Part shown: one piece after another, positions 50,656-59,466 of the stretch
Position numbering within the stretch: the stretch's first letter is position 1
Layout of the letters: each line of letters opens with the position of its first letter
Assembly: GCF_014851585.1 (NCBI RefSeq)
Contig: NZ_JACVAB010000001.1
Span: 1,054,001-1,118,000 of the forward strand
DNA length: 64,000 bases
Origin: Agrobacterium sp. AGB01
GTDB taxonomy: Bacteria; Pseudomonadota; Alphaproteobacteria; Rhizobiales; Rhizobiaceae
Direction of reading: 5' to 3'
Notes under the pieces: model-generated
Databases searched by the model: none
What the model saw: only the letters and a program-made list of their open reading frames with translations
What the model was told of the DNA's origin: nothing
Translations under genes and position numbers: made by a program

Positions 50656-51270
50656 TCAGGCAGCCTTTGCCAACTCTTCAACCTTTGCCTGAGCAGAGGA
50701 GAGTGCCTTTTCAACGGCTTCAGGGCCGAAAGCCAGGCCTTCAACGTAAACAACTTCCACGTCGGTCATGCCCATGAAGCCGAGAACAGTCTTCAAGTAA
50801 GGAACAGCGTGGTTCATGGAAACGGCTGGGCCTTCGGAGTAAACGCCTGCAGCAGCGAGAACGACATAGACCTTCTTGCCAGTTGCCAGGCCCACAGGGC
50901 CGCTTTCTGTGTAACGGAAGGTCTGGCCAGCACGTGCAACGTTGTCGATCCAGGACTTCAGGCCGGAATAGATGTTGAAGTTGATGAGGCCGGTACCGAT
51001 AACGACGGTGTCAGCAGCCAACAGTTCTGCAACCAGCTTGTCGGAGAAATCGGCAGCAACAGCCTCTTCTTGCGAACGGGCTTCGGCAGGCTTGCGGATA
51101 GCGCTGGTGGTAACGGTGTCGAGGTGCGGGATTGGCTCGGCAGCCAGGTCGCGGCGCACGATGTTGCTGCCGGACTGAGCCTTCAGCTTTTCAGCCAGGT
51201 CTGTCGCAACCTTGTTGGAAACGGAATCTTCGCCACGTGGGCTCGATGTGATCAGCAGAATATTAGACAT
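50656..51270 (-). CDS. azoR: FMN-dependent NADH-azoreductase
   Basis: A 204-residue flavodoxin-fold quinone/azo reductase. LLITSSPRGEDSVSNKVATDL near the N terminus binds FMN phosphate. GTGLINFNIYSGLKSWID and VYVVLAAAGVYSEGP are the other flavin and active-site segments. It probably protects against quinones by two-electron reduction. ATG 51270 follows AAGGAAATGAC. It is divergent from a LysR-type gene, the classic arrangement of a reductase and its regulator. Confidence 0.93.
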   Translation of the reverse strand: MSNILLITSSPRGEDSVSNKVATDLAEKLKAQSGSNIVRRDLAAEPIPHLDTVTTSAIRKPAEARSQEEAVAADFSDKLVAELLAADTVVIGTGLINFNIYSGLKSWIDNVARAGQTFRYTESGPVGLATGKKVYVVLAAAGVYSEGPAVSMNHAVPYLKTVLGFMGMTDVEVVYVEGLAFGPEAVEKALSSAQAKVEELAKAA

Positions 51271-51368
51271 GTCATTTCCTTCGAATAAGCCTTGGGAGGT
51301 CAGAGCGGGCAGGGAGAACCGTTCTGTTTGAGCCATATATTGTTGAATGGAGCCATCGAAAAAACTGT

Positions 51369-51390
51369 GATAATATAGAACTGAATTATC
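51369..51390 (+). promoter_or_regulatory. Candidate LysR-type operator
   Basis: GATAAT (51369-51374) and ATTATC (51385-51390) are a perfect dyad separated by 10 bp, within the T-N11-A pattern of LysR-type sites, 18-39 bp before the regulator gene and in the azoR/lysR spacer. A second weaker site may lie nearer azoR. Confidence 0.4.
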
Positions 51391-51407
51391 GATGAAATGG
51401 ATAAGAC

Positions 51408-52376
51408 ATGGACGCCAATCCAACACTCGACCAATTGCAGGTGTTTTTGACGGTGGCAGAAACCGGAAGCTTTTCAGCAGCTTCGCGTGCCTTGAACCGC
51501 GCCCAATCGGTTATCAGCTACACCATTGCCAATCTTGAAGCGCAACTGGAGGTCAACCTGTTCGAACGCAACGGTGTTCGTCAGCCAAAACTGACAGATG
51601 CGGGCAAGGCGATGATCGAGGACGCCCGGCGTATCGTATCCGACCTTCAGGTCATGCGGGCCCGCGCCAAAGGCTTGCGTCAGGGCTTGGAGGCCGAAGT
51701 TTCGGTTGCCATCAGCACCATGGTACCGAATCGTGCTGTTGTCGAAGTCCTGCGCGAGTTCCGGGATGAATACCCTTCCGTTTCGCTGCGGCTCAATGTC
51801 GGCGAACTGGGAATGGTCACCGACATGGTGGCTAGCGGGCAGGCGACGATCGGCCTTGGCGGCGCGGCCATCAAACCGCAGGACGATATCTTCTCGGAAA
51901 AGGTCGGCCATTCCTTCATGTTGCCGGTGGCAGCGCCGAACCACCCGCTTGTGTTGCTGGGCCGTCCACTGACCTTGGCGGATGTACGCGACGAGGTGCA
52001 GTTGGTGGTCACTGATGCGTCGGGCCTGACGGGTAGCCGCCAGTTCAATGTGCTGTCCTACAAGATATGGCGTGTCAGCGACATTGCCACCAAACACAAC
52101 CTCATTCTTGGTGGTCTGGGCTGGGGTGGCTTGCCGGCCTCCGTTTTGCAGGATGATCTGGCCGCCGGTCGTTTGGTCCACCTGCAGCTTGAAGCCTATG
52201 AACAGGGCGAGTACCCGCTTTATGCCATGCGCAAGGTCTCGACCCCTCTGGGTCCTGCCTCAAGCTGGATGGTGGAAGCGTTCCGCCAGCGGCTTGGCAT
52301 GTGCCTCAACCATCAGGATTTCACCAAGATGATCAGCCGCACAAAACCGACAGTAAGGGTGGTGGCTGCCGAATAG
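51408..52376 (+). CDS. LysR family transcriptional regulator
   Basis: A 322-residue LysR-type regulator. The winged helix at about 7-65 reads LDQLQVFLTVAETGSFSAAS over the recognition region, then VISYTIANLEAQLEVNLFER. A periplasmic-binding-like effector domain follows from about 95. Because it is divergent from azoR it probably controls that gene in response to an electrophile or quinone. It is slightly longer than usual at the C terminus. A bidirectional terminator follows. Confidence 0.92.
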   Translation: MDANPTLDQLQVFLTVAETGSFSAASRALNRAQSVISYTIANLEAQLEVNLFERNGVRQPKLTDAGKAMIEDARRIVSDLQVMRARAKGLRQGLEAEVSVAISTMVPNRAVVEVLREFRDEYPSVSLRLNVGELGMVTDMVASGQATIGLGGAAIKPQDDIFSEKVGHSFMLPVAAPNHPLVLLGRPLTLADVRDEVQLVVTDASGLTGSRQFNVLSYKIWRVSDIATKHNLILGGLGWGGLPASVLQDDLAAGRLVHLQLEAYEQGEYPLYAMRKVSTPLGPASSWMVEAFRQRLGMCLNHQDFTKMISRTKPTVRVVAAE

Positions 52377-52421
52377 GCGCTACCCCTAGGGCAAGGCGTT
52401 TCCTCGGGAAACCGCGCAAAT

Positions 52422-52460
52422 AAAAAAAGGCAGAGCAACATCAATTGCTCTGCCTTTTTT
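52422..52460. terminator. Bidirectional terminator between LysR gene and cpdB
   Basis: AAAGGCAGAGCAA and TTGCTCTGCCTTT form a perfect stem around CATCAA, with A-run and T-run flanks. Confidence 0.9.
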
Positions 52461-52480
52461 GTTTTATGCATACGCCTTAA

Positions 52481-54472
52481 TCAGAGGATCAGGCGGAACT
52501 TCGCAAAACCTTCGGCGCCGTCTCCGGCTTCCTCGATCTTTGCGCCTTTCACGTGGTCGGCATACTGACGGCCCCTAGGGCCGGTTTCGAACGTTGCGGT
52601 GGTGTTGGCAACAGGCGCAAACGACCAGTTTGCATCAGCCTCAGGGTTGATTGTTCCCTGGTCAACGATGTAACGCACGATCACATCGCGGTTGGTATCC
52701 GGTGCCTCGAAGATGATCTTGTCAGTGGCGATGTCAGGGAACTTGCCGCCACCGCTGGCGCGGTAGTTGTTGGTCGCAACCACGAATTTCTGCTCGGGAT
52801 CGATTGGCTTTCCGTTGAACTGCAGGTTGACGATACGATTGCTTTCAGGCGTTACCGTCTTGCCATCCTTGTCGTATTTCGCGGGTTTCGAGACATCGAT
52901 CTGATAGGTCACGCCGTCAATAACGTCGTAATTATAGGACGGGAATTCCGGGTTGAGCAGCGGAGCGTCCTTGGAGCCCACTTCAACCGTGTTGAACATG
53001 CCCGCAGACATTTCCAGCCAGTTCTTGACCTGCGCACCGGTAATCAGGACGGCCTGCACCGTATTAGGATAGAGGTAGAGATCGGCCACATTTTTGATGG
53101 CGATATCGCCCGCTGCGACATCCGTATAATATTCTGCACCACCACGACCACCAGCCTTGAACGGCGCGGCTGCGGAAAGAACCGGATAATCCTTGTATTC
53201 CGTCTCTTTCAGCATGTCTTTGATGTACCAGGTCTGCGCATTGGAAACGATCTGCACAGATGGATCATCCGCAACCAGTGCGAAATAGGAGTAGAGCGGA
53301 GCAGAGGTCTTGCCAACCGGACGGCGCACATAATCAAGTGTCGCTTCATGGTCGGCCTTTACGGCATCCAGAACCGCCTGTTTGCTTTCGACATCCGCAA
53401 CGATCTTGCGCTTGTCATCGCGATGGTAGATCGGGCGTGCTTCCGTTGTGAAGTCGACGATCTTCCACGCCTTGCCGTCTTTTTCGAGCAGCAGGTCGAT
53501 AAGGCCCAAATGTGAACCCCAGAAGCCGCCCATGACGGTTGGCTTGCCCATCAGCGTTCCCTTGACGGGATCAACGCCTTCAATACCGTCCCAGGTCTTG
53601 GGGCCGGGGAATACCAGATGCTGGTGACCGGTGAAGATGGCATCAATGCCTTCAACGCCAGCCAGATAGAGCGACGCATTTTCCATGCGCTCGGTCTGGC
53701 CCTTACCGTCAATGCCGGAGTGCGACAGCGCGATGATGATGTCGGCGCCTTCTTCCTTCATGGCAGGAACCCAGGCCTTGGCAGCTTCCACAATGTCGCG
53801 GGTCTGCGCCTTGCCTTCAAGGTTCTTGGCATCCCACTGCATGATCTGCGGTGGAACGAAACCGATAATGCCAATCTTGATCGGGCTTTCCTTGCCAGCG
53901 CCGTCCTTGATCTTTTTTTCAAGAATGACATAGGGCTTGAAGAACAGATCATCCTGCTTCGGATCGCTGGCCAGCTGACCTTTGGTCACGTTGGCGCAGA
54001 CATAAGGGAAGTTCGCACCCGCCAGTGTGTTGGACATATAGTCCAGGCCATAGTTGAACTCATGATTGCCCAGCGTGCCACAATCGTAACCCAGAACATT
54101 CATGGCGTTGATGACAGGGTGCTTGTCGCCCGCCTTCATACCACGCTCATAGGCGATAAAGTCGCCAAGCGGGTTACCCTGCAGAAAGTCACCATTGTCG
54201 ACCAGCATGGAGTTGCCAGCTTCGGCACGGATCGAATCCATGATCGTGGCCGTACGTGCAAGGCCCATCGTGTCATTCGGCTTGTCGGCATAATAGTCAT
54301 ACGGGAACACATGCACGTGAATATCCGTGGTTTCCATTATGCGCAGATGAGCCTGATTGCCCTGCGCACGCGCTGCAAACGGGTGCAGCATGACGAGCGC
54401 GGAGGAGGCAGCTATACCTCCCAGTAGCGACCTCCGTGTGATGGGATGAAGCGCGAACAGCGACGAAGACAT
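52481..54472 (-). CDS. cpdB: Periplasmic 2',3'-cyclic-nucleotide 2'-phosphodiesterase/3'-nucleotidase
   Basis: A 663-residue two-domain enzyme. The Tat signal peptide is in TRRSLLGGIAASSALVMLHP with ARAQ cleavage. The N-terminal calcineurin-like domain has metal-site motifs METTDIHVHVFPYDYY, NGDFLQGNPLG and GNHEFNYG. The C-terminal 5'-nucleotidase domain binds the nucleoside. It degrades extracellular cyclic nucleotides and 3'-nucleotides, releasing phosphate and nucleosides for uptake. A strong AAGGAG precedes ATG 54472. I looked for a PhoB box upstream and did not find a convincing one. Confidence 0.93.
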   Translation of the reverse strand: MSSSLFALHPITRRSLLGGIAASSALVMLHPFAARAQGNQAHLRIMETTDIHVHVFPYDYYADKPNDTMGLARTATIMDSIRAEAGNSMLVDNGDFLQGNPLGDFIAYERGMKAGDKHPVINAMNVLGYDCGTLGNHEFNYGLDYMSNTLAGANFPYVCANVTKGQLASDPKQDDLFFKPYVILEKKIKDGAGKESPIKIGIIGFVPPQIMQWDAKNLEGKAQTRDIVEAAKAWVPAMKEEGADIIIALSHSGIDGKGQTERMENASLYLAGVEGIDAIFTGHQHLVFPGPKTWDGIEGVDPVKGTLMGKPTVMGGFWGSHLGLIDLLLEKDGKAWKIVDFTTEARPIYHRDDKRKIVADVESKQAVLDAVKADHEATLDYVRRPVGKTSAPLYSYFALVADDPSVQIVSNAQTWYIKDMLKETEYKDYPVLSAAAPFKAGGRGGAEYYTDVAAGDIAIKNVADLYLYPNTVQAVLITGAQVKNWLEMSAGMFNTVEVGSKDAPLLNPEFPSYNYDVIDGVTYQIDVSKPAKYDKDGKTVTPESNRIVNLQFNGKPIDPEQKFVVATNNYRASGGGKFPDIATDKIIFEAPDTNRDVIVRYIVDQGTINPEADANWSFAPVANTTATFETGPRGRQYADHVKGAKIEEAGDGAEGFAKFRLIL

Positions 54473-54601
54473 GGGAACTCCTTGATATGATCTTGGGCTG
54501 ACCTGAAACCAGCCTAAGGCCATTCTCAGATGAGTGCATCAGGAAAATGACGAAACGTCTTTTTCCCGAAATTTTTAAATGTGCATAATGTCTTTGTGCA
54601 T

Positions 54602-54937
54602 TTAGCGGGCGAGGGTCGGCTTGACCTCCTGATGGAAGAACCGGAAATAAGAGGAAACCTGTGCCAGCGTGTTGGTGGACATTTTCAATTGAACACCCAG
54701 CCGGTTCATGTGATGCCACTGTACTTCACCCTCGATGAAACCCAGATCGTCACTCTGGATTTTCACCCGGCTGCCTTTGGATGCCGTAAATGGCCCCTGC
54801 AATTCAATGGCGATACCCGTTGCCGACAGGTCGACGACGCGTCCGGCAACGGATTGGTTGAAATAATGCACCGTGGCATAGATGCGGGTTTGCTCGCGCT
54901 TTGCACTGCGCGTCTGCATCGTCATATTACCTGTCAT
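54602..54937 (-). CDS. PilZ domain protein
   Basis: A 111-residue protein that is almost entirely a PilZ domain, the cyclic di-GMP receptor fold. The two binding motifs are REQTR (14-18, RxxxR) and DLSATG (36-41, DxSxxG). A diguanylate cyclase gene lies 4 kb away, but there is no evidence that they act together. Its output partner is unknown. It stands alone on the minus strand with a short intergenic region. Confidence 0.9.
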   Translation of the reverse strand: MTGNMTMQTRSAKREQTRIYATVHYFNQSVAGRVVDLSATGIAIELQGPFTASKGSRVKIQSDDLGFIEGEVQWHHMNRLGVQLKMSTNTLAQVSSYFRFFHQEVKPTLAR

Positions 54938-55021
54938 AGTGTCTACCCGACCCAGTTTAAGCTACGGGTATCATTGCAGATAATTCTTACATGCCATTTA
55001 GAACGATGCGTAAAATTAAAC

Positions 55022-55489
55022 CTAACCGCGATCTATTCGGCACTGGTAACAATTGTTGCGGGCCGAACGGACATGCACATAGGCAATCTCCAGCCGTTCA
55101 AACAGGCTGGCGGCACGTTGTGATATCTCCGCTGTCGGTGTCACTGCACCGGTGCCGTACACGATGCGGTCGTCGTGGCCATAACCGCGCACGATATAAT
55201 CAGCACTTTCAAGCATCGGCGGCAAAACCTCGCTTGCCGCATAGCGAGGGCATGACCGCTCGTGGATAAAGATTGGCCCGGTCTCGGCATAGGGTTGCAG
55301 GTCGTTAAACGGCCGGTAGGCGAGGAGGAGCATCGCTTCTCCGTCAGCAATTTCACCAAGGCAATGGCGGCAGGGCATGCCGCCTGGTGAGACCGAGCGT
55401 TCGGCGGGTTTGCCATAGGCATCATTGTGCCCGGCCCGAAATGCATCTGCCTCTTCAGTCGGCATGGCGGTAAACAGAATGGTGTTCAT
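55022..55489 (-). CDS. DUF1203 protein
   Basis: A 155-residue cytoplasmic protein of the DUF1203 family, recognisable by the CRHCLGEIADGEAMLLLAYRP segment and the later GPIFIHERSCPRY. The cysteines and histidine in those segments are conserved in the family but no activity is known. It shows no signal or membrane region. The gene is divergent from the metallopeptidase gene. Confidence 0.8.
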   Translation of the reverse strand: MNTILFTAMPTEEADAFRAGHNDAYGKPAERSVSPGGMPCRHCLGEIADGEAMLLLAYRPFNDLQPYAETGPIFIHERSCPRYAASEVLPPMLESADYIVRGYGHDDRIVYGTGAVTPTAEISQRAASLFERLEIAYVHVRSARNNCYQCRIDRG

Positions 55490-55646
55490 GTCAGTGGCTC
55501 CAAATGCGTTGCTGCTTTGTCGCTATGCGCCGCAAAGCATCGTCCGCCCACCCGATTCTTGTGTGTGACCGGGAAAAGCCCATTGTCAGACTCATGTGCT
55601 TTGATGCTCTATTTGCGAAACTTTCATGCACGGCCCGGAGCGCCTT

Positions 55647-56546
55647 ATGCCGCACAGTATTTTTGCGTTTTTTATTTCTGCGTTGGTGGCTGTATTTCCC
55701 GCATGGAACGTTTCGGCACAGGATAGTCCCGACTTCGAAAAGCTGACGGATCAGCAGATCGAGGAAATGGTACAGTTCGTTGTCGGCAACGGTATCTTTA
55801 TTCTGTACCACGAAGCCGGCCACATGCTGGTTTCTGAGTTTGACCTGCCTGTGCTGGGTCGAGAGGAAGACGCGGTTGATAACCTGTCATCCATCCTGAT
55901 GCTGGAGGCTGACGATGACCTGCTCGATCAGGCCATTATCGATGCAGCCGATGGCTGGTTCCTGTCGAGCGAAGCGGCAGCGGACGCAGAAGAGGAACAA
56001 GCCTTCTGGGGCGCCCACGGGTTGGACGAACAGCGTGGCTGGGCCATTGCCTGCTCGATGGCTGGCCACGACTACAAGAATTTCAAGGAATTTATTGATT
56101 CTCTGGAGTTTCCTGAGGACCGCCGCGAGGAGTGCATCTCGGAATATCCGCAGAAAGTGCGCAGTTGGAATACGCTTCTGAAGCCGCATGAGGCGACTGC
56201 CAATGCCAGCACGAAGTTCGAAGTCACCTATGAGCCGATCACAGACCCAAGCCTTGAGTTGTTTCAAACGATCGTCAAGGAATCGAAACTGCTGGAATTG
56301 ATCGGTACCTCCTTTTCCGGCCTCTATAATATCAAGGACGGTATCAAGTTGACCGCAAAACAATGCGGTCAGGCGAATGCCTTCTGGTCGCCAAAAGACC
56401 GCGAGATCACCTTTTGTTATGAGTTCGCCAAGTTTCACGGCGAACTGGTCGCCAATTACTTCTTGAACAATGCCGCTGACGAAACCCAGCCGCAAAGTGA
56501 AACCGACAGCGATGACGCGACTGTTGTTGGTCTCACCAGACAATAA
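55647..56546 (+). CDS. Exported DUF4344-type putative metallopeptidase
   Basis: A 299-residue protein with a Sec signal peptide, MPHSIFAFFISALVAVFPAW ending NVSAQ. The metal-binding motif is HEAGH (55-59) in ILYHEAGHMLVSEF, an HEXXH zinc motif, and the mature part resembles DUF4344, a family proposed to be metallopeptidases. It has several cysteines (CSMAGHDY, ECISEYP, KQCGQAN, FCYEF) that could form disulfides in the periplasm. ATG 55647 follows GGAG eight bases upstream. Activity and substrate are unknown. Confidence 0.8.
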   Translation: MPHSIFAFFISALVAVFPAWNVSAQDSPDFEKLTDQQIEEMVQFVVGNGIFILYHEAGHMLVSEFDLPVLGREEDAVDNLSSILMLEADDDLLDQAIIDAADGWFLSSEAAADAEEEQAFWGAHGLDEQRGWAIACSMAGHDYKNFKEFIDSLEFPEDRREECISEYPQKVRSWNTLLKPHEATANASTKFEVTYEPITDPSLELFQTIVKESKLLELIGTSFSGLYNIKDGIKLTAKQCGQANAFWSPKDREITFCYEFAKFHGELVANYFLNNAADETQPQSETDSDDATVVGLTRQ

Positions 56547-56603
56547 AACAATGCGTCACGCATATGAGGCGTGCCCATATGCGTGACGTTAATCCTGATG
56601 GGA

Positions 56604-57155
56604 TTAGCGCAGGAATTCGTCGATACGACGCAGCGTAACGCGACGATTGCGCCATTCTTCAAACTGCGTGTTAACAAGCAGATAGCTTTCGCCGTAACCC
56701 ACTGTTTCCAGTGCCCTTGGCGGTACACGGAATTCCTGCACCAGCAGCCACTTGAGTGATTCTGCGCGACGTTCCGACAGGACCTGGTTGGAGGCCTCAG
56801 AACCAACTGCGTCTGTGTGACCCTCGATCAGGAAACGTGCACCGCGACGGCGGCGAAGGATCTGTTCCAGGGCAACGCCGATCTCGCGTACTTTACGATA
56901 TTCTGAACGGGGAATTTCAGCCGAACCGAAGGCAAAATTGATGGACTGAATGTCGATGGAAGGGGCGCTGCGGCGCAGTTCCGGCCGGCGTTTGAATTCC
57001 TGGATGGTCACGCGCTCTTCCGGACGCATGCGGCGCGACGGTGCTGCCTCAAGACGGCGCATGATGGTACCGGAAGATGGAGTTTCCTGCGCACTGGTAA
57101 CTGCGGGAACAAACGCTGTGGCAGCAAGTGCAGTCAGGAAAGATCGACGGTTCAT
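56604..57155 (-). CDS. OmpA family protein with Tat-like leader
   Basis: A 183-residue protein. The leader MNRRSFLTALAATAFVPAVT followed by SAQ has adjacent arginines and could use Tat or Sec. After a short linker there is a C-terminal OmpA domain (about 68-183) with the peptidoglycan-binding residues in IEGHTDAVGSEASNQVLSER. There is no lipobox and no beta-barrel, so it is a soluble periplasmic peptidoglycan-binding protein. Related to many small rhizobial OmpA-domain proteins. Confidence 0.88.
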   Translation of the reverse strand: MNRRSFLTALAATAFVPAVTSAQETPSSGTIMRRLEAAPSRRMRPEERVTIQEFKRRPELRRSAPSIDIQSINFAFGSAEIPRSEYRKVREIGVALEQILRRRRGARFLIEGHTDAVGSEASNQVLSERRAESLKWLLVQEFRVPPRALETVGYGESYLLVNTQFEEWRNRRVTLRRIDEFLR

Positions 57156-57219
57156 GGCTGGTTTCCTTTAACTCGTTATTGTCGCGGGCAAACTGCCACG
57201 CACAACCTGAAGGAAACCT

Positions 57220-57242
57220 GAACCGGCGGTTGCCGCCGGTTC
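57220..57242 (-). terminator. Hairpin downstream of the sulfurtransferase fusion gene
   Basis: GAACCGGCGG and CCGCCGGTTC form a perfect 10-bp stem with a 3-base loop, about 35 bp after the minus-strand stop; the minus-strand tail AGGTTTCC has a weak T-run. Confidence 0.6.
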
Positions 57243-57275
57243 AAACTGATTAATGGTGCAATCCGCCGTCAGTAA

Positions 57276-58697
57276 TCAGTTGTGAATGGCGATATTGAGC
57301 AGTTCCGCCTCGCTCAGTGGCTGAACCCAGGCCTGATAGGTGCCGACAGGCGAGAAGCCCATCATCTGGTAAAGCTGCAGCGCACGCGGGTGGTCGAGTG
57401 TGTTGGTGGTAACAGTGACTTTTTTCGGATTGTCCTGCCAGGCGGCGTAGAGTGCCTGCAACAGGAACCATTTGCCGATACCAGCGCCAATCGCTTCTTC
57501 GAACAGGCCGAAATAGGAAAGCTGGGTCACGTCATCATCGCGCTTGTACAGTTCGAAGAAGCCGGCAGGCGAACCGTTCATATACAGCACGCAGACGCTG
57601 TTTTTCGGGTCGCTCAAAATAGCGCCAAGTTCCGCGTCGCTCATGCGCATGCGTTTTTGCCAGTGCCAGCGTTTGCCGACCCGCCAGTATAGATAGCGGT
57701 AAAAATGCAGCGGAATGTTCGGGGCACGCATGATCGCGGTCTGGATGTTGACCGGAACCGCAATGCTGATCTTTGGCGCAGCCGTCATTTCAAGCTGCGT
57801 GACATGGGCTTTCAGCGGATCAGTGTCTCGGGGCGCGATCGGCTCGGCAGGGCCGGTGACCACAGGCGTGTCTTCAAGGCTGCCCCACTGCGACCAGGAG
57901 CCATCGAACAGGCTGTTGGTCTTGTGGCCAAGCGATTCAAGCGCCAACGTGATGACCGCTGCCGTCACGCCGGAACCACAGCTGGTGACAACCGGTTTGG
58001 AAAGATCGATGCCGGCTTCCGTCACCATCTTGCGCAGTGTCGCCAGATCCTTGAAGTGACCGTTTTCAGAAAATGCCGTGGCAGGCAGGCTGCGGGCGCC
58101 AGGCATATGGCCAGAGCGCATGCCAGCACGCGGTTCGGCCTCATCGCCGGTAAAGCGGCCAGCGCCACGCGCGTCGGCAATCTGTTTGCTGCCGGCGTCG
58201 ACAACACTACGCATTTCGTCCAGTGACGTGACACGATTTTTCTGGAAGTGCGGGATAAAGCTGACAACTGGCGGTTCTGGCAGGTCGGTTTCAAGCGGCA
58301 GGTTTTGCGCTTTCCAGCCGTCGAGACCACCATCCAGCACGTAAACGCTTTCGGCACCCATGACGCGCAGCATCCACCATACACGCGGTGCAGAGAAGAA
58401 ACCGGGGCCATCGTAAACGACGATCGTATCGGTTTCCTGGATGCCAAGTTTGCCAACCTGCTCGGCAAAATATTCCGGCGAGGGCAGGGAATGCGGCAGG
58501 CCAGTGGTGTGATCCGCAATCACGTCTTGATCGAAAAACACGGCACCGGGAATATGGCCCTTGGCGTATTCGTCGGCACCATTGCGCTTGTGGGCTGGAA
58601 GATACCAGGATGCGTCGACGACACGGAACTCAGGTGCCCCAAGCTGTTTGTTCACCCAGTCCGCCGAAACGATGAAACGACTTTTTTCGTTGCTCAC
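57276..58697 (-). CDS. sseA: 3-mercaptopyruvate sulfurtransferase fused to GNAT acetyltransferase
   Basis: A 473-residue protein made of two parts. Residues 1-282 are two rhodanese domains; the second has the catalytic Cys240 in VVTSCGSGVTAAV, the loop of mercaptopyruvate sulfurtransferases rather than thiosulfate ones. A 15-residue linker, GPAEPIAPRDTDPLK, leads to residues 297-473, which read as a GNAT acetyltransferase starting HVTQLEMTAAPK and ending LDHPRALQLYQMMGFSPVGT. In the relatives I recall, these two are separate proteins, so a fusion is unusual. There is no stop or good ribosome site before the internal Met304, so it appears genuine if the sequence is correct. It starts a minus-strand set whose upstream neighbours are alaX and cysK. 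Confidence 0.85.
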   Translation of the reverse strand: MSNEKSRFIVSADWVNKQLGAPEFRVVDASWYLPAHKRNGADEYAKGHIPGAVFFDQDVIADHTTGLPHSLPSPEYFAEQVGKLGIQETDTIVVYDGPGFFSAPRVWWMLRVMGAESVYVLDGGLDGWKAQNLPLETDLPEPPVVSFIPHFQKNRVTSLDEMRSVVDAGSKQIADARGAGRFTGDEAEPRAGMRSGHMPGARSLPATAFSENGHFKDLATLRKMVTEAGIDLSKPVVTSCGSGVTAAVITLALESLGHKTNSLFDGSWSQWGSLEDTPVVTGPAEPIAPRDTDPLKAHVTQLEMTAAPKISIAVPVNIQTAIMRAPNIPLHFYRYLYWRVGKRWHWQKRMRMSDAELGAILSDPKNSVCVLYMNGSPAGFFELYKRDDDVTQLSYFGLFEEAIGAGIGKWFLLQALYAAWQDNPKKVTVTTNTLDHPRALQLYQMMGFSPVGTYQAWVQPLSEAELLNIAIHN

Positions 58698-58716
58698 GAT
58701 CTAGTCTCCCTGCTGC

Positions 58717-59454
58717 TCAGGCTGCGGAATCGGCCGCACCGAAACGGATGCGAAAACGCCGGTTTTCTTTGCCCTTCTTTTCAATCTTTGCGATGTGTAT
58801 CTCACCGACTTCATGTGTCTTTGAGACATGTGTTCCACCGCAGGGCTGGCTGTCAATTGCCGAGTTCTCACCTATGCACACAAGACTGACACGACCAAGG
58901 CCAACAGGTGGGCGCACGTTCTTGGATTTGACGATGCCGGGATTGGCCAGCAATTCCTCATCGGTGATCCACTGCAGGAAAACGGGATGGTCGGCATTGA
59001 CCAGTTCCATCAGCTTGGCCGATACCTCGTCCTTGTCGATGGTTTCCGACATGTCGAAGTCGACACGCGATTCGTCCTCGCCAACGGCGGCACCAGTAAT
59101 CGGCCATTGGCAGACAACGGACAGAAGATGACAGGCGGTATGCATCCGCATCAGCTTGTAGCGGCGCTCCCAGTCCACATGCAGCACGACCTTTTCACCG
59201 GGCGCCAGATTTGCCTGTCCTTCAAGCGGAACGTGGATAATAATGCTCTTGTCCTGACCGTGTCTGGTTTGCCCAAGCTGAATTCTGGAGCCGTCAGCAC
59301 GCTCCAGAAAACCGGTGTCGCCAGGTTGCCCGCCAGAGGTAGCGTAAAAGCAGGTCTGGTCCAGCTCAATGCCCCCGTCTTCGTGAATGTCTGTTACCGT
59401 TGCCTCGCAGGTGGAAAGGTAAAAATCATCACGAAAGAGGGCATTCACTGGCAT
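58717..59454 (-). CDS. alaX: Alanyl-tRNA editing protein AlaX
   Basis: A 245-residue free-standing editing domain related to the C-terminal part of AlaRS, which removes serine or glycine from mischarged tRNA-Ala. The zinc site is H105-T-A-C-H109 in MHTACHLL with Cys205 and His209 in QPCGGTHV. The N-terminal CFYATSGGQPGDTG is the conserved glycine motif. It lies 12 bp after cysK and 20 bp before the sulfurtransferase gene, so the three are almost surely one transcript. Confidence 0.92.
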   Translation of the reverse strand: MPVNALFRDDFYLSTCEATVTDIHEDGGIELDQTCFYATSGGQPGDTGFLERADGSRIQLGQTRHGQDKSIIIHVPLEGQANLAPGEKVVLHVDWERRYKLMRMHTACHLLSVVCQWPITGAAVGEDESRVDFDMSETIDKDEVSAKLMELVNADHPVFLQWITDEELLANPGIVKSKNVRPPVGLGRVSLVCIGENSAIDSQPCGGTHVSKTHEVGEIHIAKIEKKGKENRRFRIRFGAADSAA

Positions 59455-59466
59455 AGTCTAGGCACC

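Noticed and set aside
54473-54600. PhoB box before cpdB
   Set aside because: TCA triplets are present but 17 bp apart, not 11, so the spacing of a Pho box is missing.
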